Shown here: piece by piece, positions 1 to 12,030 of the stretch
Numbering within the stretch: the stretch's first letter is position 1
Layout of the letters: each line of letters starts with the position of its first letter
DNA from: Symbiodinium kawagutii
Lineage: Eukaryota; Sar; Dinophyceae; Suessiales; Symbiodiniaceae
Direction of reading: 5' to 3'
DNA length: 64,000 nt
NCBI GenBank assembly: GCA_009767595.1
Contig: VSDK01018390.1
Span: forward strand, 69,858-133,857
Translations under genes and position numbers: made by a program
Notes under the pieces: generated by a model
The model's input: the letters and a program-made list of their open reading frames with translations, nothing else
What the model was told of the DNA's origin: nothing
Database searches by the model: none

Positions 1-361
1 TTCCTGCTGGTCATTCTCTTCAATTCTTGTGTTGTCTGAATCGATGCCAAAGAATTTCATGGATAACAAGGTTATGAGCATGCCAGCTTTCGACCTACAA
101 AGGTCATCATTCCTCATGGCTAAGAACCGAAGGATACCGAAGGCATAATCAACGGAACATCACCAACAAACCTATTTTATCGGGAACACTTGGGGAAAAC
201 CTTGGGAACATTGCCAATCACCACCAAACTTTTACAACTGTTGGTCATGCTGGCTATGCTGGCTATAGGCTATACTCTATTTAATATTCACCGCGAACAA
301 GCAGCAGAACCAATTGTGAAGGCTGTGGCCGTCTGGCAGATCGAGCAAGGGAAAATCACCC

Positions 362-735
362 ATGTATAGTAGATGGTTTCTCAGAGAGGTTTCTCAGAGT
401 TTCGCAAGTTTGAACAGTTTTTCCCAGATTTCCAGGACCCCTCACAAAGATTTCCAAATAATTCCCACAGGCTTTCCATGGTTTCAACAGGGTTTTTCTA
501 CGGGTTCGGGTACCAAGGTTCGCTTCATGAAGGCTGTGCCAAGAGTTTCCTCCGGGCTTCCCAACATTTTCCCAAGGGTCTTGCCAGGCTTTCCAAGGCT
601 TTCTCACATCTCCCAAGTTTCCCCAGAATTTCCCAGAGTTTTGGTTTCCCGCAGGGTTTGCCCAGGGTAGCCAGGGTTCCCCCATGGTTTCCCTACGGTT
701 CTCCCAGAGTTTCCCCAGGGTTTCCCCATCAAATC
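362..735. repeat. Degenerate GGGTTTCC-type tandem repeat
   Basis: The motif family CCAGGGTTTCCC / CAGAGTTTCCC recurs with a spacing of roughly 10-12 bases and many substitutions. It keeps several frames free of stops on both strands, so the open frames here are by-products of the repeat and not genes. The rest of 1-1580 is AT-rich sequence with repeated ATCAACCATTAT-like words and shows no gene. Confidence 0.6.
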
Positions 736-1587
736 CGGCTTCCAGCTCTACCGAGGATCGGTTTGCATGGCCACTTCTTTCTCCACGCGCTCAGCGTAAG
801 CAACCTCCAGTTCCTGGCTCGCTCATGCTCGCGCGACCAGCGGGCTGACCAATAAAGAGAATTGCTATGCCAGGGATGATCGTGGTTATCAACATTTAAA
901 TCATTGCAATATCTACCATTATATCAACCATTATATCAACCATTATATCAACAAAATATGTTGCAAACCAGCAACCATCAGCATTGATGTTTTGTTCCTG
1001 AAACACAGTCTGTCTTGTCATGGTGAACAATCTGGAATTCCCTGAGATACCGTCCCGGCCATTTGTTGATAGTGATTAGTACAAGGCCTGGTGATACCAT
1101 GGTTTGATTATGTTTCATATCCAATGGTTAAATAAGGTGATAGAACATATTTCAAATTACACTTGACCAGCGAGGATCCGGGCTACAACAAGGATAATAA
1201 CAGTGACTGGCAGTGATTGGTTAGTTGACCCGCGGCATTCGTATTGAAATACTGTACGAGTAGTTGTCACTACTAATAATTAGCAATCATTTCAACCCAT
1301 TACAGCAGTTTGAAACATTGCGAACAACGGTGTCATAACCTTCGGGATTAAGAAGAAGTTGGGGACGGATAAATAGTATGAATCACCTCAAGTGATGGCA
1401 CAAATCTTCCGTCGCAAGTGATGCCTTCGTCAACCACCCGCTCACTATCACCAACTAAGCACTATTCAACAGCATCAAGTCATCACTACCCATGATTCAA
1501 CAGCTAAGCAGTCATCATTACCCATCATTACCCAGTCATTAACCATCCATAATCCACGAAATGAACATATCAACCATCCATGATCAA

Positions 1588-1714
1588 TGGATCTCCAGCC
1601 GAGCGCCGAGCTGCATCATGGACCCGGCCCCCAGGTGCACCTGCAGCTGCGTCTGAGTGTTGGCAATCTCAACATCGAACTCGTCTGGGAGGTCAACATC
1701 TTGCAGCTGCAGAC
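1588..1714 (-). CDS. Minus-strand internal exon, unknown protein
   Basis: On the minus strand this GC-rich island reads without stops as an acidic then hydrophobic segment (QLQDVDLPDEFDVEIANTQ, later LGAGSMMQLGARLE). Only this frame has a strong bias to G or C in third positions. It starts after CTCCAG with G as the next base, the dinoflagellate acceptor pattern, and needs one base from the previous exon. That fits the phase-1 end of the exon at 2467-2577, giving TIK-G-LQLQ across the junction. The downstream donor is unclear because no GT lies in a good position; a GA or GC donor near 1588-1600 is possible. No family was recognised. Confidence 0.5.
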
Positions 1715-2070
1715 CTGGAGACGAGCGACAGGCGGCTTCCTCCAGTGGTTGGTTGGTTGGATTGAGTTGGTTGGATTGAGTTGGATTGAGTTGGATTCAG
1801 TTGGCTCGGTCTTGGTGTTGGTCCTGGTTGTCTGGGCTTCTTGAATCTTTTCGGCTGGCTTTGGTTGCTTAGTGTGATGGGTCGGCTTGTCCATACAACG
1901 GTGAGCAGAAGCCCAGAAGGTAGCTAAGCCCGAACTGACCGTGGTGAATGATACCACTTCCTAACCAAGTCTTGCATCACACGCAAACAATTCCATGTCT
2001 GCAACATGTTCCAAGCGTCCTCTGCAGCCTTGAATCAGTTGCAAAGTCTCCTTGACAATCCCTACTATTG

Positions 2071-2163
2071 CGGTTACCATTGTAGTTGGTTACCAACCCC
2101 AAACAATAATGGTAGAAACCAACTAGTTGCATGTAATATATAGGTAACTGGAAGCATAGGGAA
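2071..2163. repeat. Short element related to the GGAAGCATAGGG family (family 4)
   Basis: The stretch contains GGTTACCAACC-like internal words and ends in GGAAGCATAGGGAATGG. It resembles the better-preserved copy at 39944-40042, but the left inverted end is degraded here. Confidence 0.4.
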
Positions 2164-2466
2164 TGGTGAAGTCAATTCAACATGTTTTGGACCGGTTGTA
2201 AGGAAAGAGATCCGCCAAGGCCTTGTCAGATGTTCACCAGGGTGTTGCTGGTTGTGAGCAAGTTCCAGCTGTTTTGCGAGCACTGCTTGACATAAAGGAT
2301 GTGATAAATAGTGATAAATAAAGAAAACAAAAGGACAACATATTGCCTAAATCCAGCATAACAGTTGTACAGCTGGGGCTGTTTGCCCATGATCTTCACG
2401 TCCAGGGTCCTTCGTTACTCGCCAAAAAAAAAGGTCTGCCGTTTCGAACTTCGTTCCCGGCAGCAC

Positions 2467-2577
2467 CTTTGATGGTGCATTGCAAGCCCTTCTCGGGAAG
2501 CTGGAAGTTCTTCTCCAAGTCCTGCGGCACCGGTGACACAAGTTCTGACCTGTGGCGGCTCATCATGGCTGGATCTC
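2467..2577 (-). CDS. Minus-strand internal exon, unknown protein
   Basis: The minus strand reads SPVPQDLEKNFQLPEKGLQC then TIK, and stops at an AAAG/GTGCTG donor in phase 1. That phase matches the acceptor at 1714. The upstream boundary is uncertain: GTCGAG before ATCCAGCC fits a phase-1 entry, and CCACAG before GTCAG is an alternative. The segment is mixed in charge, with no recognisable domain. It probably belongs to the same minus-strand gene as 1588-1714. Confidence 0.5.
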
Positions 2578-2764
2578 GACGGTCGATTGATCTACTGTTG
2601 CTGATGCCAGCAAGAAGACGAAAACCAAAGCAGATTTTGGGTGCTAAACTACCACAAAACCAGCTGGGTGCAAAACACCGTGGCAACGGAAACCCATTGA
2701 TCACCACCTATCCAGCTGGGACCCCAGTCGTCGTCATTTTTTTCAAGATGTCGTCAGCTAGCCA

Positions 2765-3760
2765 TTGGGAACCAGCTACGTAGAGAATCAGCTAACAGCA
2801 TTTCTGCACCACATTTTTGTTGGGAAATATCTCCGGAATCAGTGGACCCAGCTGCAATTGCAGCAAAGCTTTCTCGCCGCTTGCCACGCCACCATGGCTG
2901 ATCAGATTGAGGTCATGAACCATCGCGCAGCTATAGGTAATATTTGATGACCCTAGTAGATTCGTTGCTAAGTCGCTACAGTTTGGAAGGATTCAGCGAA
3001 TTTCAGCGATATCTTTTCTGTAGTTCACATAGCCATTCAACCACATCAACCAGGAAACGTTTCTGGTTACTGGTTGTCAGCCTCCAATGCTGGTGTACAC
3101 GTCAAGCCTAAACGGTGCCCGTTGTCCTCCAGCATTCTCGCAGTGATCAGAGTCCGGTTCGTAAAGTACATGTCCGCAGGGAAGTTGGAACCTGAATAGT
3201 GGTTATGGTCACCACATGTCACCACCACTACATGGGGGTTAGGGTATGTTAGGGTTATCATGGTTGGGTGATGTTACAGGTTGGGTGATGTTAAATGTTG
3301 CGTGGACCTTGCTAAATCTCAACTTCGACACAGTTCTCGCCCTGTCTCATCTCACTCTTTCTTGCATGAGGAAGGGGAATGGGCACGTACCTAAATTCAA
3401 AATGATCCTAAATAGGTGGCTCCAAGAATACGGTTTATGGAAATTCAATTTTGAGCAGGGAATCAGCCAAGTTGGGGGAAGTTCAATGTTCGTACAGATC
3501 CTGCGCGCAAGACCAACGAACCATTCGCGGTAACGCGGCCTTTGCCGCTGCGGAAATGGTAGCAGATTCCCCGTGGTGACGAATTAATCAATCTCCACAA
3601 GGTGGGCCCCTAAACGTTAGCTAAGTTGGTTAAGATTCGCCATTTAACAAGCTGGTTATATCTACCATGTGCCGAGTAGTTACCCTAGTTATGAACCAAC
3701 AAATCGCTAACGTTTCGGGGGCCCAGCTTCCAGCAGAATGCTGAGCACCAGATCTTCCCA
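2765..3760. other. No supported gene
   Basis: Moderately AT-rich DNA with short open frames on both strands, none showing codon bias plus splice-like edges. It is probably intron of the surrounding minus-strand exons. Confidence 0.4.
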
Positions 3761-3769
3761 TGCCCTTAC

Positions 3770-3896
3770 TCTGAGCGCCTAAGACTTCAGGGCGCTGCAC
3801 CAAGAAGCAGGAGTTGATGATGGCAGCTTTGGCGAAACGAACTAAGGCGTCTCCATAGGCTTGTTCTCCAAGTAATTGGTAGATCGCAATCAAGGC
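3770..3896 (-). CDS. Minus-strand internal exon with consensus splice sites
   Basis: A 127-base exon on the minus strand: acceptor GGCAG followed by GCC, donor A/GTAAGG. It reads ALIAIYQLLGEQAYGDALV, then RFAKAAIINSCFLVQ and RPEVLGAQ, a helix-rich hydrophobic/basic pattern. It enters in phase 0 and leaves in phase 1. The donor is the closest to consensus among the minus-strand exons. Its partners were not fully resolved: the next exon to the left also needs a phase-1 donor in one of its two possible boundaries. No family was recognised. Confidence 0.6.
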
Positions 3897-4821
3897 CTGC
3901 CATAGTCCCCAAAGCTTTGGTAAAGGTCAAACAGCCTTTGGATGTTTTGAAATATCCCATGAAATGGATTTAAATGGGACACTATCACAAAGTGGGTATG
4001 GGTTCCAACAAATTGGGCACCAAAGAAATCTTACAAATCATTTTGTTTGGTGGAGCCTGAGTTTGGGGGCTTGAGTTCAAAAGACTTGTTGCAGCTCAAG
4101 ACAACGATCTGTTTTTCAAGTGTCGAGGATTTATGTAAACAACCATCTCGAGCAGTGTCTTTTTCTTATACCAAGAAGTATCGAGAGCTGAGATTTTGCT
4201 CCAACAGAATCCCCTTGTGTCAAGCCCCTCAGCGCCTGGGCATGGCCGTAGATGGTACAACGGTACAATGAAACTGGCTGAGTTTTCCGACCGAAAGAAT
4301 TGTTAGTGCTACTCATCCCCGCAGTTGGCACCAGTTTTCCAGGAAGACCTAAAGCACCTGTAGCATCCCCTACTCCAAGTTTGGCAAATCTAAATTTGAC
4401 CCGGACACTAAAGGTCATTGACCATCATTGACCAGCATAAACAATCATCAACTCATCAACTTGTTGTTGTTGACGGTTGTCAGCCATCATCAACCATGAT
4501 TGACAATTGTGAACCATAGTTCCCCAACCGTTGTTTGTTGTTCGTTCACCCTTTTTGGGATCCATGGGCTTTCAGCGCAAATAGACTGGGGCAATCAAAC
4601 AATCATTTCGAAAGCAGGGCAGGTTCCTGTTTGAAGAAAGGAGACCAACAGTCGGGTGGTGTGGCAACCAATCTTACTGGTGATGCACCACTACCTTACC
4701 TCGTTTTGCCAGTTTGTTGCAGAAACATATTTGGTAAAGTGAAGGTGAGAGAACCACTGCATACTGGATAAGCATGCCTGGCCACAAGATATACCCTGCA
4801 TTCAAACTCAAAAATTACTTG

Positions 4822-4919
4822 CCTGTTTGTCGGTTGAACCACCCCCATGAAAAAAATAGTCAACCAACCATTTGTTAATCATTACTAGAAAAATGAAACA
4901 TGTCAATCAAACCACCAAC
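4822..4919. repeat. Family 3 short inverted-repeat element, diverged copy
   Basis: The segment runs from GGTTGAACCACCCCCATGAAAA to ACCACCAACCAC. It shares the internal AACCCCTATGAAAAA and ACTAGNAAAAAT words with copies at 14364, 39341, 42232 and 54451. Confidence 0.4.
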
Positions 4920-5016
4920 CACTTAGCTGTTTAACCATTATTGTTGCTTAATATTCCATATTATCAACCATTATTACTAGTGGGTTATTTCCCCTAGAAA
5001 ACCACCAGCCAATTAC

Positions 5017-5145
5017 CCCGGGCGCATTTGCGGAGCGGCTTTCGGGGCGCGAACATCACCGGGGCAGGTCAAGGGGCGGCTTGGTGCCGAGTGAGTTGTG
5101 GTCCCAGGCAACCCTTTCGAACCACGGATCCGATTGGGGAAGCAC
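5017..5145 (-). CDS. Minus-strand exon, Pro/Ala/Arg-rich
   Basis: The minus strand reads from an acceptor (CATCAG then G) through CFPNRIRGSKGLPGTTTHS to a segment ending APKAAPQMRPG, then a GTAATT donor in phase 2. The island has clearly higher GC than its flanks. The composition (Pro, Ala, Arg, Ser) suggests a flexible region. The plus-strand frame is also partly open but ends early. Confidence 0.4.
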
Positions 5146-5419
5146 CTGATGGATGAGATATCAACGTCTTGGATGTGGAATTCGGATTTCCAAGTTTCAA
5201 AAGTGAAACTGAATATGCAAGCTTTAGGGTATACATGGGTAACTGTGTATGGTTCAGTCGGTTGACCCCCCCCAAAAGGGACATGAAACATCTTCCCCAG
5301 CAGAAAGAGGCCCCGGTTGTTGTCTTCCTGTCTCTTGGGGTACCTAAGCTAGCTACATTCACGTCTTTGCATATCCAGTATTGTCCAATGGTATAACAGA
5401 ATCTACCAAGCCTGATCAC

Positions 5420-5531
5420 TCTTGGTGATCTGGTCGTACAATCTGGGTAACTGCGCGTAACCTCCCCCAGCTGCTGAACAAATCATGCGGCCTACAACCG
5501 ACCAGGTTTCCTCCATCAACCTGCCGAAGGC
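5420..5531 (-). CDS. Minus-strand internal exon, unknown protein
   Basis: A 112-base exon begins after CTGCAAG with GCC and reads AFGRLMEETWSVVGRMICS, then AAGGGYAQLPRLYDQIT. It can leave through A/GTGATC in phase 1. The content (aromatic residues, balanced charge, no stops) is protein-like, while the other frames of the island are less so. No family was recognised. Confidence 0.5.
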
Positions 5532-6547
5532 CTTGCAGAAAGAAAACAAAACAGATATGGGATTTCTCAAATCTAAACTGGTCAGTTTACTACTGTGAAT
5601 GGCCAATATTACATGATTTGGGGGAACCCCTATTTTGAGAAACCACCATATTGACCAATGGACAACCAGCTTTCATTTTGAGAAAAGGAAAGGTCCTGCA
5701 AAAAAAATGTGCCAATGTTTGTGCATCAGAATGACTCAGCTCACCTTTCGGGTAGCTCAACCTGTTTCTTCTACATCAGCTGGCAATTTTCGCTTCGCCA
5801 GGTTGATCCAGCAAAGTTGGTCACTAAAGTTGGTCACCAAAGTTGGTAACTGGTTAGCATCACCTGAGCAGCACCACCCGTAGCGCACCTGCGTTTCCAA
5901 CTTCCACTGAAAGCTGACTGTGACCTGTGCGTTTCTGTTGGTTTCACTATAACTGCTGCTTGTTTAAGCCCATCAACGGTCATACCAAGCATACACATTA
6001 GTTTATATTCTCATATATCGAAGGCACGCAATCTTTTGAATCCAGCCAGTGGTGTGGTGCAACAAATAATGACATTCTTAGCCACTCACGTGGGTTTTAA
6101 TCTGTTCTGGTAGGTTATCATCAACATGTTCATCAACATGAAACAGTGTATCAGCATGATCATTATGAACCAACATCCACCCACTATGTCTAACAATTGC
6201 TAGGCTCAGGTGACTGACGTTAAGCAGCGGATCATCAACAACTGCAACAAAAAATGTTTACCAGTATAAAAATGGTATTCATATTGATAACCTGAAGTGA
6301 TACTAATCAGCATCTGATAAGATATCGTTCTTAGAGTATTGCACCTACCATTTTGGTTGCCTATCCCTAGTATCAAGAAAATCACTACAACCATCATCAA
6401 CTGGTTACAAACTATTACGAGCAGTATCATCTATCCATGTCAACCACTATCATCACCTGATTGTTTATTGAAGAACCATGATTTGACAACCAATTAACCG
6501 ATATCCATTGTCCTATGACGGTTGAACTAAACACATATCATAATATA

Positions 6548-6760
6548 TAAACCCATCATCATCATAATCATCATAATCATCATAATCATCATAATCATCA
6601 TAATCATCATCATCAACACCATCTTCATCATCATAATCATCATCATCAACACCATCTTCATCATCATCATCATCATCTTCATCATCATCATCTTCATCGT
6701 CATCATCATCATCATCATCGTCATCGTCATCATCATCATCCTCATCAACAGCATCATCAA
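6548..6760. repeat. (ATC)n trinucleotide microsatellite
   Basis: About 210 bases of ATC/TCA trinucleotide, with regular CATAAT interruptions at the left and CATCTT/CATCGT interruptions at the right. On the minus strand it opens a spurious Asp-rich frame. Confidence 0.95.
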
Positions 6761-7057
6761 ACATGATGGTAAATCATGGTCATCATTATTGATCACGAAT
6801 CTCACCATCAATGTCACCATCAGTAACCATCATTCACTATCAATCACCATCATCAAACATCATTCAACCATGGTTCTTTCAGTAATCATCGAAGAACCAT
6901 CATGCCACTATCATTAACCGCGTCCATCACTATCAACCATCATACTATCTAAACTATTCTGAAAGTCTATTAGATAAGCAGTGTTCACCCACAATCACAC
7001 TCATCATCCTCCAACCAGCGTGTTGTGCGAGCCCTTGGGCTGCATCAAGGTACATAC

Positions 7058-7128
7058 ATTTCCAGGCCGTCCGCCGAACGCGCTCGAATGGGCGGCTGCA
7101 CGATGGGCGGGAAGGCGCTGTCAATGCC
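7058..7128 (-). CDS. Minus-strand internal exon, short
   Basis: A 71-base exon on the minus strand: acceptor CGCTAG then GG, reading GIDSAFPPIVQPPIRARSAD then GLE, and a GTATGT donor in phase 2. GTATGT is close to consensus. The island is the only GC-rich stretch in several kilobases. The plus strand is also open here, but its frame continues into AT-rich DNA without a junction. Confidence 0.45.
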
Positions 7129-7204
7129 CTAGCGGTGCCGCTTCCAGCGATCAGAACGTTACGGTGCGGGTGGCTCGCAAAAGATGGGTGGCTCGACACT
7201 GACG

Positions 7205-9230
7205 ATAAAAAGCTTTACTATCATATGATTAATCATATACTAATAATAATGCATATCTTTACTATCATGATTAATGATGTACTAATGATAATGGTTATTT
7301 TACTACCATGATTAATACTAATAATAATGATTATGTTTACCATCATGATTAATACTATAGTAATATTAATGACTGTGTTTTTTCATAATGATTAATAATA
7401 ATACACTAATAATAATGATTACTTTTGATTGTCATGATTAATAATATACACATAGAAAATGCCCTTGTGTATACTATCATGTTTTGTAATACACTGATAA
7501 TAATGATGATTGTTTTACTATCATAATGCATCATATAGTAATAATGAGTATGTTTTACTATCATGAATATGACTGATCATCTGCTAGTAATGAATCTCTA
7601 TTACTATCATGAATATGATCAATGAGCTACTAATAGTGATTATACTAAAAATGAGGGTGCTTCCCTCAAACATGGATCCGTTACTGCTAATAATGATTAT
7701 ATTGGCGGATTTTGAGAAACCACCAATGGTCCATAAAGTAATCATGAGTTGACTAACCAGTTGCTAATGATTGATTCACAGTCAATGGCTATGCATGGCC
7801 CAAAAAAATCAAATTTAACTATATAGGCTTAAATGATGGTGGAATGATGGTTGTTGATGGTGAATAGTTAAGTGGAGGTTATTGAGTGGTTGCCGATGGC
7901 CAGTTTTACAGTAACAATGCCTTACTCATAATGGTTGATGATAGCCATGTTTCATGACGGTTGATGGTTAGTGATTGATGGCTGTTAATTCGGGCCTGCT
8001 TTTATTCACTGATGGATGATCGTTCATGGGTTGTTAGTTGATGGTCCATAATGATGGTATGTCAATGTTTACAGCTCTTTACAACTGTAGTAGTGGTGGA
8101 TGATGCTTAATTAATGATCATTCATAACCAACTAATAGATTCTAATATCGCTTCATAGCATTAAATGGGAGACATCCGAATGGTTGACAATGGTGTCAAT
8201 TCGTGGCTAATGCTTGTTCGCTGTAGTTCAATGGTTATTGATCAGCACTGAAAATGGGAAAAAAAGGAAGGCTGTGAAGATGGGTGTTAATTGATTGCCA
8301 ATTTTCCGGTAGTGATGCGAATGCAAGATGAGTAAACTACCAAGTTTTGCTCAGGACCTGCAAACTAATTGTATACGGAAAACACCGGGTGGTTCAGGTT
8401 GCCAATTGTTGGGTAATGTTGGTCAACAATGGTTGATAATGATTGCATAATCCCTGTTGAGGGTTACATGACTTATTGATGTTCAATAGGGGCCAGTGTT
8501 TGGTTAGCTTCATATGCATGCGGGATAACAATCTCTGAGAATCACTGAATCAAATAACAAGCCGCAATGGTCTGGAATCTGATGAGCAGGTTAAAAAAAG
8601 GTTCGTTCCACAAGTTGCTTTAATATTTGGTATGAAACCGCAACCAAATGATAATGAGATGGCTATTTCCCAGTATTGATTGAAACCATTTTATTGGAAA
8701 ACATAGGTGTAGAAAGCAGGTTTTTCAACATATAGTTATTGTCGATGCTGGAGGGATCGATTAAACAATAAACCACCTGAGCTAATTACCATCTGGTAAT
8801 CTAAGCAGTGGGCTAATTATCCTCTGGTACTCTAAGAACTCGCTGGCAAATCCAGGAATTGATTTATCTATTGGCATTGGGGCTCTATTTTCCAGCCAGA
8901 GAGCTGTTTGATGACCAAAGGGTATCTCTTATCACCGTGTCCGTCAGAGACAAGTAGCCTCATTGAACACCCGCAACAATATAAAGAAACCTTGGATGCT
9001 CTTGGGATGTGAAGTAGATGCATCACCCACAAGGGGTTAATCCGAGACAATTCACCCCCCTCACAAAAAAAAAGTGAAACCAAACATCCATGTGGGTAGC
9101 ACCGTTTTCGGACTAGGGTTTATCTCACCTGGTAGAGTATCCCTCATTTCAAGCAGTTTTCAAGAACCAACATGAATAATAAACAAGTCATGATACTTTT
9201 GTGCTATCATTCATGACCATCATTATTGAA
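7205..9230. other. AT-rich low-complexity DNA, no gene seen
   Basis: Dominated by repeated words such as ATGATTAATAATAATGATTA and TTGATGGTTAATG on the plus strand. No island with coding bias was found. A partial end of the family 2 element (TTTTGAGAAACCACCAATGG) lies near 7708-7727. Confidence 0.6.
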
Positions 9231-9414
9231 TCACATCATGAACCATCCAACCGATGCCCCCCTCGCTCGCTGGCGATGACCATTAGCAAAAAACAACAGT
9301 CCAGACCTGATGGCACAGAACAGAACGAATTGGGGCTACAGGTTGAATTAATGGGATTCCATTTGATGCTTAAGAATTCGTAGAGTTTCATTCGGCAGTA
9401 CATGACATACAAAC

Positions 9415-9545
9415 AACGATCCACCCGGGCTGGCTGCCGCTGTGTGGTCTGTTTGGGTTCTGCCCAGTCCCAGAGTCACACCGGTCCTGCACTCCCTGCG
9501 TGGATGTGGTGAAGTACATGGTCTGGTAGGTCGAGGGATATTCCA
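9415..9545. other. GC-rich island, exon-like but strand unresolved
   Basis: A GC-rich block open in several frames on both strands. A plus-strand frame with LCGLFGFCPV and CTPCVDVV and a minus-strand frame with GVQDRCDSGTGQ are both possible. No splice pair decides between them. Confidence 0.25.
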
Positions 9546-10561
9546 ACAAGGCGTTGCCCAAGCCTATGAACCTCAGCAAGAGCAACGCAAATGAATTTGA
9601 TGCATAATGTTCATCGTTGGTACTGCTTGTGATGATATATGATCTTTCTCAATATATGTATAAACATGCATATGTATATATATAAATATAAATATATATA
9701 TATATATGTGTAGACATTTGAGTCCCATAGCCAGCAAAGCTACGAATAACATCAATTGCCATTGCTGCAATCTGCGATCGGTTCAGTTCCTGACGAGAAA
9801 AAAGACCCCTCGCTTCATGGTGGGTCCCTCGTGAGGGTCACTGCCCGGTCTCAACTGTCCTTGCAATGTTTTGCAATGATTGATGAACTCATATGTCTAG
9901 GATTTACGTAATAGGCAAATCAAAGGTGTATGTCCAATGGGTGTAAACAATCATTGGGTAGGAAACCATACTTCATATTTCATTTTTTCTCGCTTGAATT
10001 TTGAATTTTACTACTTATTCAAAACAAAATAATCGACAAATTATGATTTGAGTTTGTTTGTTTGATTTACATAAATCTAAATGTTCAATTGTATTGAAGA
10101 TGTTTTAATTGTATTTACTTTTGATGATTCATTAAGTTATAATTGTTTAAACATAGTAGTAATTGCTTGGGGAGGGTCTTAGAACCCAAACGAGGTTCTA
10201 AGAACCACTTACAACCACTTAGAACTGGGACCCCCCTCTACTGGGTCCATAGAGTTGGCCCTGAAATATATACACATATCATATCAAGGAATATTTGCAC
10301 AATTTTGCAAACAGCGGGTGCCTACTTTGATTTCATGAATACTAATGTTCATGTAAATGAACAAATATTAACTGTTGCCCATGATGAACACATCACCCAT
10401 GGAATTTGGGCCAGGGAAGGAGGGAGGCAGAGTAGGTCCTCAAAATGATTGCAGTTGCTTGTCCTTGAAAATATATGGCGTGGGCATTGCATACATAGAT
10501 ATGTAGTTACTATAAGTGTAAACAAGTTGGTTCTGGTGGTTGGGGTGAGCACAAATATATG

Positions 10562-10593
<32 letters not shown>

Positions 10594-10828
10594 TAATAAA
10601 CACATGTAAAATTCCAAAAAACAGGCATACATATGTGCACAGAAGCGTCAAAATGTATCTACACTGTCTGTATGTCAACTCGTCCAAGAAGTTTTGACTG
10701 CACCAGCTCGGTCTCAACAGCCACTGAGGCTCCCTGCTTCAAGCCAGCCGTTGTGACCTGACGAGGCGTCATGACGGGCAACCACTCGGTGTGGTGGAAG
10801 CTGTGACCACAGGTCAAAGATGTGCCGA

Positions 10829-10932
10829 GTGTTTCTCAAGCCATAGGGGACCCCCCAAATTCATCCATTATTTAACCATTTAAAAGTAGTAAACCAATCA
10901 TTTTTTGGGTCCCCTATTTTGAGAAACCACCA
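10829..10932. repeat. Family 2 inverted-repeat element (TTTCTCAA...TTGAGAAA)
   Basis: The left end GTTTCTCAAGCCATAGGGGA and the right end GGGTCCCCTATTTTGAGAAAC are inverted repeats around about 65 AT-rich bases containing AAAAGTAGTAAACCAATCATT. The size and structure fit a MITE-like non-autonomous DNA transposon. Other copies are at 11175, 50901, 52955 and 57294. Confidence 0.7.
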
Positions 10933-11174
10933 AATGGTTTATGGCCCATTCCTCCATCCGATATGAACTATTTACACTAATAAACCAACTAATTAGGCTT
11001 CCTTGTTTCAGGACACCCCCGTATGTGACTTTAGCCTTTGTCAACGTCACCAAGTAAGGGAAGCCCAATGCTACTACTCCTTGTCAGTACGCTGCGAAGT
11101 TGTTTGCACTGGAATGAGACTAATACAGCATCAAAACAGTGAGGATTGAGATGCTTTCCGACTACATGTTCGTG

Positions 11175-11274
11175 TGGTGGTTTCTCAATATAGGGGTACC
11201 CCCAGTCATCATCATTTTCAACCCATCGATAGTAATAAACCAGCCATTTCTAGGCTTCCCTGTTTTGAGAAACG
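11175..11274. repeat. Family 2 inverted-repeat element
   Basis: The left end GGTGGTTTCTCAATATAGGG and the right end CTTCCCTGTTTTGAGAAAC flank the same kind of core (AGTAATAAACCAGCCATTT) as the other copies. Confidence 0.7.
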
Positions 11275-11289
11275 TACATGTTGGTACCC

Positions 11290-11395
11290 TCTGGTGATCT
11301 AACATAGCAATGGAAAATCCACCAGTTATGGCTGATTTCCTAGGGTTTCCCTAGAAAAATGGTGATTTTCCATTGCTATGTCAGATCACCGGAGT
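11290..11395. repeat. 106-bp foldback with ~30-bp arms
   Basis: The arm starting GGTGATCTAACATAGCAATG and its inverted partner ending CATTGCTATGTCAGATCACC pair almost perfectly over about 30 bases, around a loop of about 45 bases that itself contains CCTAGGGTTTCCCTAG. No other copy was found in the window. Confidence 0.85.
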
Positions 11396-11399
11396 GTAT

Positions 11400-11600
11400 C
11401 TCTCCAAAATGGGGAAGCCCCAGTCCAGTTGATGCCACCAGGAGGGCCCCCAATGACTCGACGCGGCTTTAGACTTTTGCTGGAGAACACAAGCATTGAT
11501 CCCCCTGGTCCCCTCCAAAAAGCAGTAGGTCCGTCATCCCTTGGTGACATTGCCCCACAAAAAATGGCAACGCCCAAACCTGCCACCTTAACCAGGCTTG
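11400..11600 (+). CDS. Weak plus-strand exon candidate
   Basis: A GC-richer block just right of the foldback reads PVQLMPPGGPPMTRRGF then RLLLENTSIDPP on the plus strand. The minus strand is also open. No decisive splice sites were found, so this is weak support. Confidence 0.25.
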
Positions 11601-11854
11601 GCTACCAGGGAACCACCTGATTGCATGAGAAACCTGGTTCTACAAAAAATGATGGCTATTCAATCATACAAACTACAAATCTTAACCAGGTTAAGTGAAC
11701 CATTTCACTACCGATTTCACGTCTATGGCCCCCCCGTACGGACGCCAGCCGAGCTGCAGGTTCCTCCAGAACGCTCTGAGTAAGCCAAATCCTGGGAGGT
11801 CATGGCAGTGATGGGTGTTTGATGGTGGGCTAAGCACGGTTAGCCAAATTAGCT

Positions 11855-12030
11855 GGTCACTTAGTTCGTTTGTTCGTTCGTTCGTTTTTTTGTTTGTTTG
11901 TTCGTTAGTTTGTTCGCTAGTTGGTCAGGTAGTTAGTTTAGTTTAGTTTCGTTTAGTTGAGTTTGGTTTAGTTAGGTTAGTTTGTTTTATAGTTATTAGT
12001 TCGTTCGTTCGTTCATTCATTTGTCAGTTA
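11855..12030. repeat. Degenerate (GTTC/GTTT/GTTA)n tract
   Basis: Tetranucleotide and pentanucleotide steps (TTCGTTCGTTCG, GTTTAGTTTAGTTT) make an imperfect microsatellite. Confidence 0.85.

Noticed and set aside
356-855. Overlapping open frames on both strands rich in Pro, Phe, Ser or Gly, Trp
   Set aside because: The GGGTTTCCC-type tandem repeat keeps several frames open at once; there is no coding bias and no splice sites.
5150-5420. Overlapping open frames on both strands between two minus-strand exons
   Set aside because: Both strands are open with similar composition and no splice pair fits the neighbours' phases, so no exon is claimed.
6513-6820. Long Asp-rich or Met-rich open frames on the minus strand
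   Set aside because: They are direct translations of the (ATC)n microsatellite.
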